This document shows positions 35,519 through 45,251 of a stretch of DNA of 60,810 nt, in pieces (within the stretch, counting starts at the first letter, position 1; each line of letters starts with the position of its first letter). The position numbers were made by a program, and so were the translations under genes. A model generated the notes under the pieces. The model ran no database searches. It was not told where the DNA came from and worked only from the letters and a program-made list of their open reading frames with translations. The DNA is from Pseudomonadota bacterium (GTDB taxonomy: Bacteria; Pseudomonadota; Alphaproteobacteria; Rickettsiales; RGZB01): positions 1 to 60,810 of the forward strand of contig RGZB01000008.1 of the NCBI GenBank assembly GCA_010031735.1. The letters are read 5' to 3'.

Positions 35519-35702
35519 ATCTTTTTTTTATTATGCTATCGACGTATTTTTCGTCTCGATTCTTTATTGTGAAAACCATCCATTCGTAAAAATTTTGTAT
35601 TTTTATGAAAGTTTTTCTTGCAAGATTTTGCCGTTGCAGATACAACACATTTGTTGCATTAATATCACTAGCTAAATTTTAGCTTATACATGTAGTAGGA
35701 TC
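35519..35702 (+). other. AT-rich ntrY-ntrX intergenic with inverted repeats
   Basis: A 184-base gap, markedly AT-rich. It contains CAACA-CATT-TGTTG (35643-35656) and AGCTAAA-T-TTTAGCT (35670-35684), the latter ending 18 bases before the ntrX start. These could be operators for separate control or autoregulation of ntrX. No clear terminator is seen after ntrY apart from a T-run at 35522-35529. Confidence 0.45.
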
Positions 35703-37121
35703 ATGCTGATAGACGTACTAATTGTTGACGATGAATCTGATATCCGCGAGCTAATTTCCGACATCCTGAAGGATGAAGGGTACGCCCCGCGCACCGCAAA
35801 AAATAGTGTGGAGGCGTTTGATGCGATCAAATCACGCGTTCCTACCGCTATCATTCTCGATATCTGGTTGAAAGACAGTCCACTCGATGGTCTCGGCATC
35901 CTGGAATCGGTGAAGCGCAAATATCCGCATGTCCCGATCATCATGATCTCCGGCCATGGTACGATCGAGACCGCGATCACGTCCATCAAGATGGGCGCAT
36001 ACGATTACATCGAGAAACCGTTCAAAGAAGATAAGCTGCTACATCTGCTGCAACGTGCCATCGAAACGGCGCGTCTCAAGATCGAGAACAAAGAACTGAA
36101 AACGCGTGTGGCTCCGCCGGCAGAGCTGGTCGGTAAATCCGCGACGATCACACAACTCAAACAAGCCGTCGAACGTGTGGCCCCGACCGGTAGCCGCGTG
36201 TTCGTCACCGGCCCTGCCGGTACGGGTAAAGAAGTCATCGCCCGTCTTATCCACCAAAAATCACAGCGTCGGAAAGGCCCCTTCGTGGTGCTGACCGCTG
36301 CAAGCATGGTCGAGAACCTGGTCGACACCGAACTGTTCGGTACGGAAGAAGACGACAGCATCAACGGACCGCCGCGGAAGATCGGTATCTTCGAACGCGC
36401 TGCGGGTGGTACGCTCTTCATCGATGAGATCAGCGATATGCCACTCTCGACGCAAGCGAAGCTGCTTCGCGTGCTGCAGGATAACTCCCTCACCCGCATC
36501 GGCGGCAAACAGCCGATCGAGGTGGATGTACGCGTGATCGCGGCATCGAATAGCAATATCCAAGACCTCATCAAAACAGGCAAGTTCCGCGAAGATCTGT
36601 ATTACCGCCTGAACGTCGTGCCGCTCAAGGCTCCTTCGCTCAGTGAACGCCGCGAAGATATCCCGCTTCTGACCGAATACTTCATCAAAGCATGTGCGGA
36701 AGCCAACGGCACGCAAGCCTGCGTCCTTTCGGAAGATGCGATCGCTGCCATGCAGGTCTATGACTGGCCGGGCAACGTGCGTCAGCTCAAAAACGTCATT
36801 GAATGGCTGATGATCATGTCTGCGACCAACAGCGACCCGATCACCTCCAGTATGTTACCGAAAGAAATCCTTTCTTCTGGCCCGGCGGCGCTCGGACCGG
36901 AAGTGAACCCGGAAATCATGGCGATGCCGCTCCGCGAAGCACGCGAATTGTTCGAACGCCAGTATCTGATCGCTCAGATCAACCGTTTCGGTGGCAATAT
37001 ATCCCGCACTTCGGAATTCGTGGAAATGGAACGTTCGGCACTGCATCGTAAGCTCAAACTGCTGAACATCGGCAATTACGAAGCAAAAGAAGCGACCAAG
37101 ACCACGACCAGCTCTTCTTAG
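35703..37121 (+). CDS. ntrX: NtrX-like response regulator
   Basis: A 472-residue NtrC-family regulator. The receiver has phosphoacceptor Asp53 in IILDIWL. The AAA+ domain has Walker A GPAGTGKEV near residue 170 and Walker B GGTLFIDEISDMP. The C-terminal Fis-type helix-turn-helix contains NRFGGNISRTSEFVEMERS. The GAFTGA loop that contacts sigma-54 is missing: after ELFGTEE the sequence is DDSINGPPRKIG. Alphaproteobacterial NtrX proteins are reported to lack it, so this one probably acts on sigma-70 promoters. It therefore cannot be the activator of the sigma-54 flagellar promoter in this window. Confidence 0.94.
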   Translation: MLIDVLIVDDESDIRELISDILKDEGYAPRTAKNSVEAFDAIKSRVPTAIILDIWLKDSPLDGLGILESVKRKYPHVPIIMISGHGTIETAITSIKMGAYDYIEKPFKEDKLLHLLQRAIETARLKIENKELKTRVAPPAELVGKSATITQLKQAVERVAPTGSRVFVTGPAGTGKEVIARLIHQKSQRRKGPFVVLTAASMVENLVDTELFGTEEDDSINGPPRKIGIFERAAGGTLFIDEISDMPLSTQAKLLRVLQDNSLTRIGGKQPIEVDVRVIAASNSNIQDLIKTGKFREDLYYRLNVVPLKAPSLSERREDIPLLTEYFIKACAEANGTQACVLSEDAIAAMQVYDWPGNVRQLKNVIEWLMIMSATNSDPITSSMLPKEILSSGPAALGPEVNPEIMAMPLREARELFERQYLIAQINRFGGNISRTSEFVEMERSALHRKLKLLNIGNYEAKEATKTTTSSS

Positions 37122-37150
37122 TCCAACATCAAACCTCGAAGAGGGTTGCC

Positions 37151-38530
37151 TTGAAAGTCATCATCTGCGGCGCAGGACAGGTTGGCACATCCATCGCACG
37201 CCAGCTGGCGCGTGAGGATCATGACGTCACCATCATCGACAATTCCGCTTCGCAGATCGAAAAAATCAACGATACGCTCGATGTGAAAGCGTATGTCGGC
37301 CAGCCCTCGCACCCTTCGGTATTGGAGCAGGCCGGTATCGGCGATACCGAGATGATCATCGCCGTCACGGCCTCCGATGAAGTGAACATGGTGATCTGCC
37401 AGGTGGCAAGCTCACTCTTCGGTGTCCCCACCAAAGTCGCACGTGTGCGCCACCAGAATTACCTGCAGCCGGCGTACGAGAATCTCTACCGCCAGGATAA
37501 CCTGCCGATCGACTACATCATCTCGCCCGAAACCGAGGTGGCAAAAGCCATCATGAACCGCATGCAGGTTCCGGGTGCGATGGACATGATCCCGTTCGCC
37601 GATGGTCGCCTCCGTGTCATCGAGATCCGCTGTTCCCGCACCTGCGGCCTGATCGGTATGGGACTCACACAAATCCGTGAGGTGTTGATGGATCTGAATG
37701 TCTCCATCATCGGCCTGGTACGTAATGAGGAATTCATCATCCCGAATAAAACCGATGAACTGAAACCGGACGATGCGCTCTTCTTCGTTACCGGCGAGAA
37801 GTATGTGAAAGCCGCCATGAAGATGTTCGGCCATGAGGAGCGCGAAGCACGCCGTATCGTGATCGTCGGCGGCGGCAATATCGGGCTCTCGCTCGCACAA
37901 CAACTCGAGGCGGAAGAGCAGTCGCTCAACATCAAGCTGATCGAAGTGAATAAAGAGCGTGCCGAATTCATCACCGAGCAACTGACGAAAACCATCGTGA
38001 TCAACGGCGATGCCCTCGACCAGGAAATCCTGTCGGAAGCGAATGTGCAAGCAGCAGAAACCATCATCGCCGCAACCAACGATGATGAAGTGAATATCTT
38101 CTGCTCGCTGATTGGAAAACGTGCCGGCTGTCAACGTGCGATTGCACTCGTGAACAAAAGCGCTGCCTATTCTTCGCTTGTGAGCGCACTCGGCGTCGAT
38201 ATCGTGGTGAACCCACGTGAGATCACCGTTTCCACCATCCTGCAGCACGTCCGTAGCGGTAAAGTGCGTGCCGCACACTCCATCTGTGGTGGTGCCGCAG
38301 AAGTGATCGAAGCCGAGGCATTCCCGAACTCCACGCTCATCGGACAGACCATCCGCGGCCTGAACCTGCCGCAAGGGGTGCTGATCGGCGCTATCGAGCG
38401 CGGCGAGAAGATCATCGTGCCGCACAACGACGAAGTCATTCAAGTGAATGACCGCATACTGCTGCTTTCTATCACATCGCAGCTTAAAAAAGTTGACCGC
38501 ATCTTCTCTTCCCGCCAAGATTATTTCTAA
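37151..38530 (+). CDS. trkA: Trk potassium uptake regulator TrkA
   Basis: A peripheral membrane protein that gates TrkH/TrkG potassium channels in response to NAD(H). The 459 residues form two RCK_N-RCK_C repeats, the first Rossmann motif being IICGAGQVGTSIARQLA and the second IVIVGGGNIGLSLAQQL (near residue 237). The start is TTG, preceded by GAGGG; no ATG is available near the conserved N-terminus MKVIICGAG. It follows ntrX by 29 bases, the usual ntrYX-trkA order. Confidence 0.95.
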   Translation: MKVIICGAGQVGTSIARQLAREDHDVTIIDNSASQIEKINDTLDVKAYVGQPSHPSVLEQAGIGDTEMIIAVTASDEVNMVICQVASSLFGVPTKVARVRHQNYLQPAYENLYRQDNLPIDYIISPETEVAKAIMNRMQVPGAMDMIPFADGRLRVIEIRCSRTCGLIGMGLTQIREVLMDLNVSIIGLVRNEEFIIPNKTDELKPDDALFFVTGEKYVKAAMKMFGHEEREARRIVIVGGGNIGLSLAQQLEAEEQSLNIKLIEVNKERAEFITEQLTKTIVINGDALDQEILSEANVQAAETIIAATNDDEVNIFCSLIGKRAGCQRAIALVNKSAAYSSLVSALGVDIVVNPREITVSTILQHVRSGKVRAAHSICGGAAEVIEAEAFPNSTLIGQTIRGLNLPQGVLIGAIERGEKIIVPHNDEVIQVNDRILLLSITSQLKKVDRIFSSRQDYF

Positions 38531-38536
38531 GAGATT

Positions 38537-39418
38537 ATGACAGTCACCCCCACCCGCATCAGCTATGTGAACGGTCGTTATGTGCGCCATAACGAAGCCG
38601 CGGTGCATATCGAGGACCGTGGCTATCAATTCGCTGACGGTGTGTACGAAGCGATCCTCATGGAAAACCATGTGCTGATCGATGGTAAACAGCACTGGAC
38701 GCGCCTGAAACGCTCGCTGAAAGAGCTCTCGATTGCGATGCCCTGCTCCGTGAATACCATCGAATCAATCATCCAGGAACTTTTCCGCCGCAACCGCATG
38801 AAAAGCGGCACGATCTACCTGCAAGTGACACGTGGTGTCGCTAAACGCGACCATCCGTTTCCGAAAAAACCCGTGCCGCCTGCTTTGGTGATTACGATCA
38901 CACCGCGGAAAACCCCGAGCGAGAAAGAACGCACACTAGGGGTGCACGCCATCACCCATCCCGACATCCGCTGGCTTCGGCGCGATATCAAAACCATTTC
39001 CCTTCTCCCGAACGTCCTTGCCAAGCAGGCGGCGGTGGAAGCGGGTGTGCGCGAGGCATGGCTCTATACCGATGAAGGCTTTTTCACGGAAGGAAGCTCC
39101 ACCAACATCTATATCGTGGACGCAAAAGGTGTGATCCACACCCATCCGGCGAATGAAATGATCTTGGGCGGTGTCACGCGTGATACCATGCTGAAGCTTG
39201 CGAAGAAGGCCCGTATCCCGGTGATCGAGAAGCCCTTTACCCTTGCCGATATCAAAAAGGCGAAAGAGGCTTTCCTCACCAGCACCACCGCATTCTTACT
39301 TCCGGTCGTGAAGATCGATAAAATCACGATCGGCACCGGTAAACCCGGAAAGATCGCCTCGCAACTCCAAGAACTGTACGCAAAACATGTCCAAGCCCTC
39401 AGCAACCCCAAAAAGTAA
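38537..39418 (+). CDS. dat: D-amino acid aminotransferase
   Basis: A fold-type IV PLP enzyme of 293 residues that interconverts D-alanine and D-glutamate, supplying D-amino acids for the cell wall. Features are the N-terminal YVNGRYVRHNEAAVHIEDRG, IYLQVTRGVAKRDHPFP, the PLP Lys in RDIKTISLLPNVLAKQAA and GFFTEGSSTNIYIVD. Branched-chain and 4-amino-4-deoxychorismate aminotransferases share the fold, but RGVAKRDHPFP and the context after trkA favour a D-amino acid transaminase. Confidence 0.9.
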   Translation: MTVTPTRISYVNGRYVRHNEAAVHIEDRGYQFADGVYEAILMENHVLIDGKQHWTRLKRSLKELSIAMPCSVNTIESIIQELFRRNRMKSGTIYLQVTRGVAKRDHPFPKKPVPPALVITITPRKTPSEKERTLGVHAITHPDIRWLRRDIKTISLLPNVLAKQAAVEAGVREAWLYTDEGFFTEGSSTNIYIVDAKGVIHTHPANEMILGGVTRDTMLKLAKKARIPVIEKPFTLADIKKAKEAFLTSTTAFLLPVVKIDKITIGTGKPGKIASQLQELYAKHVQALSNPKK

Positions 39419-40133
39419 TGCGGTGAAGATCACGCTCGCCAATGCGCACAAGCACCTGCCGCGCCCGACCGCGATCCTGTTCGATTGGGACAACACGCTT
39501 GCCGACACCTGGCAGATCATCTTCGAATCCCTGCATGACACCTTCATCGCGATGGGACATGAACCATGGTCGATGGAAGATGTGCGTGGTGGCCGCGAGG
39601 GCATCCATCACTCGCTCCGCGACTCTTTCCCGCGCATCTTCGGCGATAAATGGAACGATGCCCGCGAGGTCTACTACAAAAGCTTCCTGAAACATCATCT
39701 CGATAAGATCGCAGGGCTTCCGGACGTACCCTCCGTGCTTCGCCTGCTTTCCGAATCGGATATTTATGTCGGCATCGTTAGTAATAAGACCGGCGAATAC
39801 CTGCGCCAGGAAGTGACGCATCTGGGCTGGGATAGTTATTTCCGTAAGATCGTGGGGGCAACCGATGCAAAACGCGACAAACCCTTCCCCGATCCGGTGC
39901 ACCTGGCCATGGAGGGTAGCAACATCGATATCGGCAAGCATGTGTGGTTGATTGGCGATAGCATAACTGATATAGAGTGTGCGGTTAATGCAGGCTGCAC
40001 GCCTATCCTGTTCGGTGAGAACGTGGTGCGTGTCGGTGATAAGCACATGAATTGGCCTGTCGATTTCGATCATCTTGTGCATGTGAAAGATCACAAACAA
40101 CTCGAAACCTTAATGCGAAAGGTACTCTCATGA
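39387..40133 (+). CDS. HAD-family hydrolase, phosphoglycolate phosphatase-like
   Basis: A 248-residue HAD phosphatase with the nucleophile motif DWDNTLADTW (motif I), the motif II Ser/Thr in GIVSNKTGEYL, the Lys in DAKRDKPFPDPV and the acidic motif IV GDSITDIECA. The substrate is not readable; phosphoglycolate phosphatase and related sugar or nucleotide phosphatases look alike. The ATG at 39387 lies inside the end of dat (32-base overlap); a GTG at 39423 is an alternative. Its stop overlaps the next start as ATGA. Confidence 0.85.
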   Translation: MSKPSATPKSNAVKITLANAHKHLPRPTAILFDWDNTLADTWQIIFESLHDTFIAMGHEPWSMEDVRGGREGIHHSLRDSFPRIFGDKWNDAREVYYKSFLKHHLDKIAGLPDVPSVLRLLSESDIYVGIVSNKTGEYLRQEVTHLGWDSYFRKIVGATDAKRDKPFPDPVHLAMEGSNIDIGKHVWLIGDSITDIECAVNAGCTPILFGENVVRVGDKHMNWPVDFDHLVHVKDHKQLETLMRKVLS

Positions 40134-42301
40134 TTCTCCGCCTGTTGTTCCGTCTGTTCTTCATCGCCATCCTTGCGGCGGTAGCCTTGGGCGTCGTCGG
40201 CGTACTGGCACTCCCGAAAATCATGCCACCGGAAAAAGTGAAGGCGCTCGCCATCGAGAACACGAAGAAATACACCGGCCGCGACCTTACGATCGCCGGC
40301 GATGTCAGTTTCTCTTTCTGGCCGAACCTCTCGCTTGAGGTGAACGATGTCACCTTCGCGAATGCGGAATGGTCGAATAACAAAGAAATGGTGCGCCTGG
40401 CTTCCCTCTCGCTCGGCTTGAAACTGCTGCCGCTCCTCACGGGTAAGGTCGATGTCGATAAATTCATCATGCTGAATCCTGTGATCGTGCTCGAGAAAAA
40501 TTCTGCAGGCAAAGGCAACTGGGAGTTTGCGACCAAAGAACCGACCGAGAAAGTGGAACAGAAATCGGGTGAAGGTTCTGGCGTAGAAGGCTTCATTACG
40601 GGTGTTTCACTCTCGAACGTGCGCATCGTGAACGGCACCATCGTGTATGCCGATGTGAATACCGGCGATAAGCAAAAAATCTCTGACCTTAACTTAGAGG
40701 TAAAAATCGCGGGTATCGACAAACCGATCAGCCTGAAAGGCGATACGGTCGTGAATGGTCAGAAGATCACGCTCGACACGACGGTCGATAGCCCGATGAA
40801 ACTCAAGAACAACGAAGAAGCGAAAGTGTTCGCGAAACTGAGTGTTGCCGGCACCAATGTGGATTACAGCGGCGCGCTCCGTAAAGTCAGCGATGATTAC
40901 AATGCCGACGGTGATCTGAAAGTGGATGTCTCTTCCTTAAAGGACCTGATGTCTGCGACCGGCAGCACGAATCCGCTCCCGCCGCAGGCCCCTAAAAAGG
41001 TGAATATCCAGGGCAAAGTATCCGCGAAAGGCAGCAAATCCATCGCCTTCTCGGATGCCGTCTTCAAAGTAGACAATATCGAAGCCAAAGGCAGTGTAGC
41101 GGCGGATATGTCTGGTAAAGTGCCGGAGATCAAGGCCGCGATCAATATACCGCTCCTTGACCTGCAGCCGTACCTGATCGCCGGCGCACCGGCAGCAGAG
41201 CCAGCGAACACCGACCTCAAGGCCGCACCGAAGGGCTGGAACAACGATCCGATCGTGCTTGCAGGACTCACCAAAGTGAATGCGGATATCTTAGCGAAAG
41301 TCACCCGCATCACGCTTCCGAAAACCACGATCGATAATACCGAGATCGCACTCAAATCAAACGGCGGTAAACTCACTGTCGATCTGAAAGAGACCAATCT
41401 TTACGACGGTAAAGGTAAGGCCTATTTCGTACTGGATGGCCGCGGCGATATCCCATCCATCTCGCAGCAGTTCACGCTTGAAGGCATCAATGTCGGTAAC
41501 TTCCTGAAAGACTTCTACCATAACGAACAGGTCGAAGGCACTGGCAACGTATCGCTGGATGTAAACGCGATGGGCCGCAGCCAGCTTGAGCTCATCAGCA
41601 ATGCCGACGGTAAAGGCAGCATCAGCTTCAAGAATGGTAAGCTGAAAGGGATCGACGTACTCGACATGCTGAAGCAGGCGACACTCGCGAGTGCGACCAT
41701 CGGCAACCTCTTCGGCCAGGCGAAAGAAACGCAAGTGACCGAACTTTCCGCGACCTTCGATATCAAACAGGGCGTTGTGCATAACAACGACCTGAACCTG
41801 GTGACACCACTCGGGCTTGTCACCGGCGAAGGCGAAGTGAACCTGCCGAGCAGGCTGATCCGCTACCGCGTGACACCGAAACTCGATCTCAAATCGGCCA
41901 ATGCCGAGGACCCAACGAAACCGGCACAACCGAACGAAGTGAAAGCCGCAGGCTTCTCGCTCAAGGTTCCAGTGCTGATCGAAGGTTCGTTCGATGCGCC
42001 GCAAGTGAAACCAGATACCAAGAAACTGCTGACCGAAGGTCTGCAGATCGAGGGCCTGGATCCAAATGCGACACCGGCTGAGAAACTCGAAGCCATTAAG
42101 AAAGGTGCGAAGAACCTGGAGAAAGGTGTCACCAGCGGCTTCAAGAGTGATGCCGGCAGTTCGGTTGATGGGGTACTGCAGCAGTTTGGCGTGCCTTCAG
42201 GCCTCGTGGGTGGCTTCCTGAAGAAGAAGCAACCCGCTGCACAACCGGCTCCAGCCCAACCTGCGCCAGCAGCGCCGGTAGCGCCAGCACCCGCACACTA
42301 A
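40130..42301 (+). CDS. AsmA-family protein
   Basis: A 723-residue inner-membrane-anchored periplasmic protein with one N-terminal helix (about 4-25), an AsmA N-terminal domain (IMPPEKVKALAIENTKKYTG, FSFWPNLSLEVNDV) and an AsmA_2-type C-terminal domain (DVLDMLKQATLASATIGNLFG, GVVHNNDLNLVTPLGLVTGEG). AsmA-like proteins are thought to bridge the envelope and move phospholipid to the outer membrane. The start is set by the ATGA overlap with the HAD gene. The C-terminus is a Pro/Ala-rich tail. Confidence 0.9.
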   Translation: MILRLLFRLFFIAILAAVALGVVGVLALPKIMPPEKVKALAIENTKKYTGRDLTIAGDVSFSFWPNLSLEVNDVTFANAEWSNNKEMVRLASLSLGLKLLPLLTGKVDVDKFIMLNPVIVLEKNSAGKGNWEFATKEPTEKVEQKSGEGSGVEGFITGVSLSNVRIVNGTIVYADVNTGDKQKISDLNLEVKIAGIDKPISLKGDTVVNGQKITLDTTVDSPMKLKNNEEAKVFAKLSVAGTNVDYSGALRKVSDDYNADGDLKVDVSSLKDLMSATGSTNPLPPQAPKKVNIQGKVSAKGSKSIAFSDAVFKVDNIEAKGSVAADMSGKVPEIKAAINIPLLDLQPYLIAGAPAAEPANTDLKAAPKGWNNDPIVLAGLTKVNADILAKVTRITLPKTTIDNTEIALKSNGGKLTVDLKETNLYDGKGKAYFVLDGRGDIPSISQQFTLEGINVGNFLKDFYHNEQVEGTGNVSLDVNAMGRSQLELISNADGKGSISFKNGKLKGIDVLDMLKQATLASATIGNLFGQAKETQVTELSATFDIKQGVVHNNDLNLVTPLGLVTGEGEVNLPSRLIRYRVTPKLDLKSANAEDPTKPAQPNEVKAAGFSLKVPVLIEGSFDAPQVKPDTKKLLTEGLQIEGLDPNATPAEKLEAIKKGAKNLEKGVTSGFKSDAGSSVDGVLQQFGVPSGLVGGFLKKKQPAAQPAPAQPAPAAPVAPAPAH

Positions 42302-42312
42302 TGGCAGGGCTG

Positions 42313-43017
42313 TTAAGCGGCTTCGAGCGTAATGCCTGATTTCTTGAGGGTAGGAAGCGCTGCTTCGATGAAGAGTGGCGCAAGCGTCGCGGGCTCCGGC
42401 AGCGTCATCGGGTCTTCGCCCGGCATCGCGGATGCCCGCATATCGGTGCGCACCACACCCGGATCGATGAGGTTCACTTTGATCGGTGTATTCGATACTT
42501 CCGCGGCGTACGTCTTCACCATGGTCTCAAGCGCCGTCTTCGAGATCGCATACGGACCCCAGTAAGGGAAGATGTTTTGCGTGACACCGGAGGTGACGAA
42601 GATCGCACGTCCTGCATCCGATTTCCGAAGCAGCGGGTCCATCGAACGTAGCAGGCGGAAATTGGCATTCACATTCACCTGCATCACCTCGTTCCAGATC
42701 TTATCCGGCGTGTGCGTGAGCGGCGAGAGTTTGCCAAGAACACCTGCATTACCGACCAAGATATCAAGCTTGCCATAGCGGCCTGCCAGACTGAATGCGA
42801 GCTGGTCTATCTTCTCCAAGTCTTTGAGGTCGATCGGCACAATGGTGGCCGTGCCCCCTGCTTGCTGGATGGCATCGTCCACTTCCTCAAGTGCACCCAC
42901 GGTGCGTCCCGCCAGAACCACATGCGCACCTTCGGCGGCATAGGCTTTCGCCACCGCTGCCCCAATACCGCGGGAAGCGCCTGTCACCAGTGCGATGCGT
43001 CCTTCGAGTCGTTTCAT
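42313..43017 (-). CDS. Short-chain dehydrogenase/reductase
   Basis: A 234-residue SDR with the NAD(P) motif TGASRGIGAAVAKAYA (about 14-29), the structural NAG motif in LVGNAGVLG, and the catalytic Ser and Tyr-X3-Lys in VTSG and YAISKTA. Substrate unknown. Its start overlaps the purF stop as TAATG, so it is the last gene of the long leftward dnaB-to-SDR unit. In other alphaproteobacteria an SDR also follows purF. It ends convergently with the AsmA gene, with 11 bases between the stops. Confidence 0.93.
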   Translation of the reverse strand: MKRLEGRIALVTGASRGIGAAVAKAYAAEGAHVVLAGRTVGALEEVDDAIQQAGGTATIVPIDLKDLEKIDQLAFSLAGRYGKLDILVGNAGVLGKLSPLTHTPDKIWNEVMQVNVNANFRLLRSMDPLLRKSDAGRAIFVTSGVTQNIFPYWGPYAISKTALETMVKTYAAEVSNTPIKVNLIDPGVVRTDMRASAMPGEDPMTLPEPATLAPLFIEAALPTLKKSGITLEAA

Positions 43018-44504
43018 TATTTTTTCTTTTTTGCTTTGGTGGCTTCCATGAGGGGAAGCGGTTTCACTTTATGCACATCGTCGGAAATCGAGATGGGGTA
43101 ATCGCCCGTGAAACATGCATCGCAGTATTGCGGCGATTTCTTGTCGCGCTTCGCTTCACCCACGGCACGGTACAGACCATCCATCGAAAGGAACGCAAGC
43201 GAATCGACACCAATAAACTCTGCCATCTCATCGACACTCATGCGGTGCGCAAGGAGCTTATCCTGGCTTGGCGTATCGACACCATAGAAGCAGGAATGTG
43301 TTGTCGGCGGACTCGAGATGCGCATGTGCACTTCCTTCGCGCCCGCTTCGCGCACCATCTGCACGATCTTCTTCGAGGTCGTACCACGAACGATACTGTC
43401 GTCGATCAAGACCACGCGCTTGCCCTGGATCACCGCGTTGTTCGCATTGTGTTTGAGTTTCACGCCAAGATGGCGCACCTGATCCGTCGGCTCGATAAAC
43501 GTCCGGCCGATATAGTGGTTACGGATGATGCCAAGTTCGAACGGCACTTTTGCCTCTTCGGAATAACCGATCGCCGCAGGCACACCGGAATCCGGCACCG
43601 GTACGATCACATCGGCCTTCACCGGCATTTCTTTGGAGAGCTCACGGCCCATGGCTTTTCGCATGTGATACACATGCTTGCCTTCGATGAAGCTATCAGG
43701 CCTGGAGAAATACACATACTCGAAAATGCAGAAGCGCTTCTTCTCGTTCTTGAACGGATGCATGCTCTGGATCTTGTCACCGTTGATGACCACGATCTCG
43801 CCCGCATCGATATCGCGCACATAACGCGCACCGATGATATCGAACGCACATGTTTCAGATGCAAGCACATACGAATCCGCAAGTCTGCCGAGCACCAGCG
43901 GACGCACGCCGAGCGGGTCACGCACACCAATCATCGCGTCTTTCGTGAGAGCTACGAGCGAGTATGCACCCTGCACCTGGCGTAGCGCATCGATCAGGCA
44001 TTCGAGCACGGTGCTACCGCTACTTAACGCCACGAGGTGAAGGATCGCTTCCGTATCCATTGTGGTACGGAAGATACTGCCGCGCTTGACCAGATCGGCA
44101 CGCAGTTGTTTCGCATTGGTGAGGTTACCGTTATGTGCCACCGCGAAGCCGCCGAAATCAAGTTCAGCAAACAATGGCTGGATATTCACATGTTGGGAGG
44201 CCTTATCACCGCTCGTGGAATAGCGCACGTGGCCGATGGCGCTATCGCCTTTAAGCTCCCGGATGACGGATTCCGAGTTGAAGTTATCACCCACTTTACC
44301 CAGTGCGGTATGCACGCAGAATTCTTTACCGTCGGTAGAGACGATACCGGCGGATTCCTGGCCGCGATGTTGCAGCGAGTGCAGGCCGAGCGCTGCGAGC
44401 GCCGCGGCATCCTTACTGTGGCTGATACCGAATACGCCGCACTCTTCCTTGAGCTTATCGTCGTCGAACGGGTGAGTGGTGAGTGCCTGCCGCACGCTAT
44501 TCAT
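43017..44504 (-). CDS. purF: Amidophosphoribosyltransferase
   Basis: Catalyses the first step of purine synthesis, PRPP plus glutamine to phosphoribosylamine. The N-terminal Ntn-hydrolase glutaminase has nucleophile Cys22 in EECGVFG, exposed after removal of a 21-residue propeptide. LHSLQHRGQESAGI, GHVRYSTSG and NGNLTNA follow. The PRTase domain has the PRPP loop VVLIDDSIVRGTTSKK. The C-terminus is a Lys-rich tail. It overlaps cvpA by eight bases and the SDR gene by one, consistent with the classic cvpA-purF pair. Confidence 0.97.
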   Translation of the reverse strand: MNSVRQALTTHPFDDDKLKEECGVFGISHSKDAAALAALGLHSLQHRGQESAGIVSTDGKEFCVHTALGKVGDNFNSESVIRELKGDSAIGHVRYSTSGDKASQHVNIQPLFAELDFGGFAVAHNGNLTNAKQLRADLVKRGSIFRTTMDTEAILHLVALSSGSTVLECLIDALRQVQGAYSLVALTKDAMIGVRDPLGVRPLVLGRLADSYVLASETCAFDIIGARYVRDIDAGEIVVINGDKIQSMHPFKNEKKRFCIFEYVYFSRPDSFIEGKHVYHMRKAMGRELSKEMPVKADVIVPVPDSGVPAAIGYSEEAKVPFELGIIRNHYIGRTFIEPTDQVRHLGVKLKHNANNAVIQGKRVVLIDDSIVRGTTSKKIVQMVREAGAKEVHMRISSPPTTHSCFYGVDTPSQDKLLAHRMSVDEMAEFIGVDSLAFLSMDGLYRAVGEAKRDKKSPQYCDACFTGDYPISISDDVHKVKPLPLMEATKAKKKK

Positions 44505-45228
44505 TGCCTTCCTCGATCACAGTGGGTTTCTCGCTATCGACTTTATTCTTGCTGGAACCAAACATATTACCGAAATATTCATCGATGCTCGCACCCCAGC
44601 TTTTCGGTTTGTCTTGCTTGATTTTCCCAAGCTTGTCGCGGTCCATGTTCTTCGGTGCGTCCTCTTTAAGGTTCCGGAGGGATTTTGGCAAGTGTTCTTC
44701 TGTGTTAGCGCCGTCTTCCTCTTCGTCTTTGAAGGGGCTCTCGGAATCCTTCATGTATTTCGTCAGGCGCTTATGCATCAGTTCGCCGCCGATACGGGTC
44801 ATTTGATAGGTTTCACCCTTCCTTAACCATTTTGGTCCTTCGATCTTGCCTGCGAACAGGATGATAACGAAATGGATCACCGAAACGATCAGCAAGCCAC
44901 GCGCGAAACCGAAACCCATACCAAGCGTACGGTCGAACATCCCGGCGCGCACGTTCCTCAAGTTGTCGATCACCATCATGTTGACGAGTGCGATTACCGC
45001 AAGTGTGACCAAGAACACGATAATGACCGAAGCGATGTTCGCGAAAACAGCATTCTTGAAAATGCCGTGCATACGCTCAGCGAATATCGGGAAGGTATAG
45101 AACGTGACGACGGCAGCACCCAACCAGCCCACCATCGAGAGTGTTTCTTTGATAAAACCGCGAAGTAAGCCGACAAGGGTGGAAAGTGCAAGGATGACGC
45201 AGACGAGAATGTCGAAATCGGTAAACAT
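44497..45228 (-). CDS. cvpA: CvpA-family membrane protein
   Basis: A 243-residue inner-membrane protein with four helices in the first 130 residues; DILVCVILALSTLVGLLRGF and the GxxRG-type LGMGFGFARGLLIV segments mark CvpA. In enterobacteria cvpA is linked to colicin V production and envelope resistance; its biochemical role is unclear. The C-terminal 100 residues are charged and probably disordered. It sits between radA and purF. Confidence 0.9.
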   Translation of the reverse strand: MFTDFDILVCVILALSTLVGLLRGFIKETLSMVGWLGAAVVTFYTFPIFAERMHGIFKNAVFANIASVIIVFLVTLAVIALVNMMVIDNLRNVRAGMFDRTLGMGFGFARGLLIVSVIHFVIILFAGKIEGPKWLRKGETYQMTRIGGELMHKRLTKYMKDSESPFKDEEEDGANTEEHLPKSLRNLKEDAPKNMDRDKLGKIKQDKPKSWGASIDEYFGNMFGSSKNKVDSEKPTVIEEGNE

Positions 45229-45251
45229 CAGGGCTCCGTTGCTGCAGGCTT

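Noticed and set aside
37412-38695. Leftward open frame of 427 codons opposite trkA
   Set aside because: His/Asp/Cys-rich translation with no family pattern; trkA has complete Rossmann motifs and conserved context.
42891-43985. Rightward open frame of 364 codons opposite the SDR gene and purF
   Set aside because: His/Arg-rich shadow spanning two well-supported genes.
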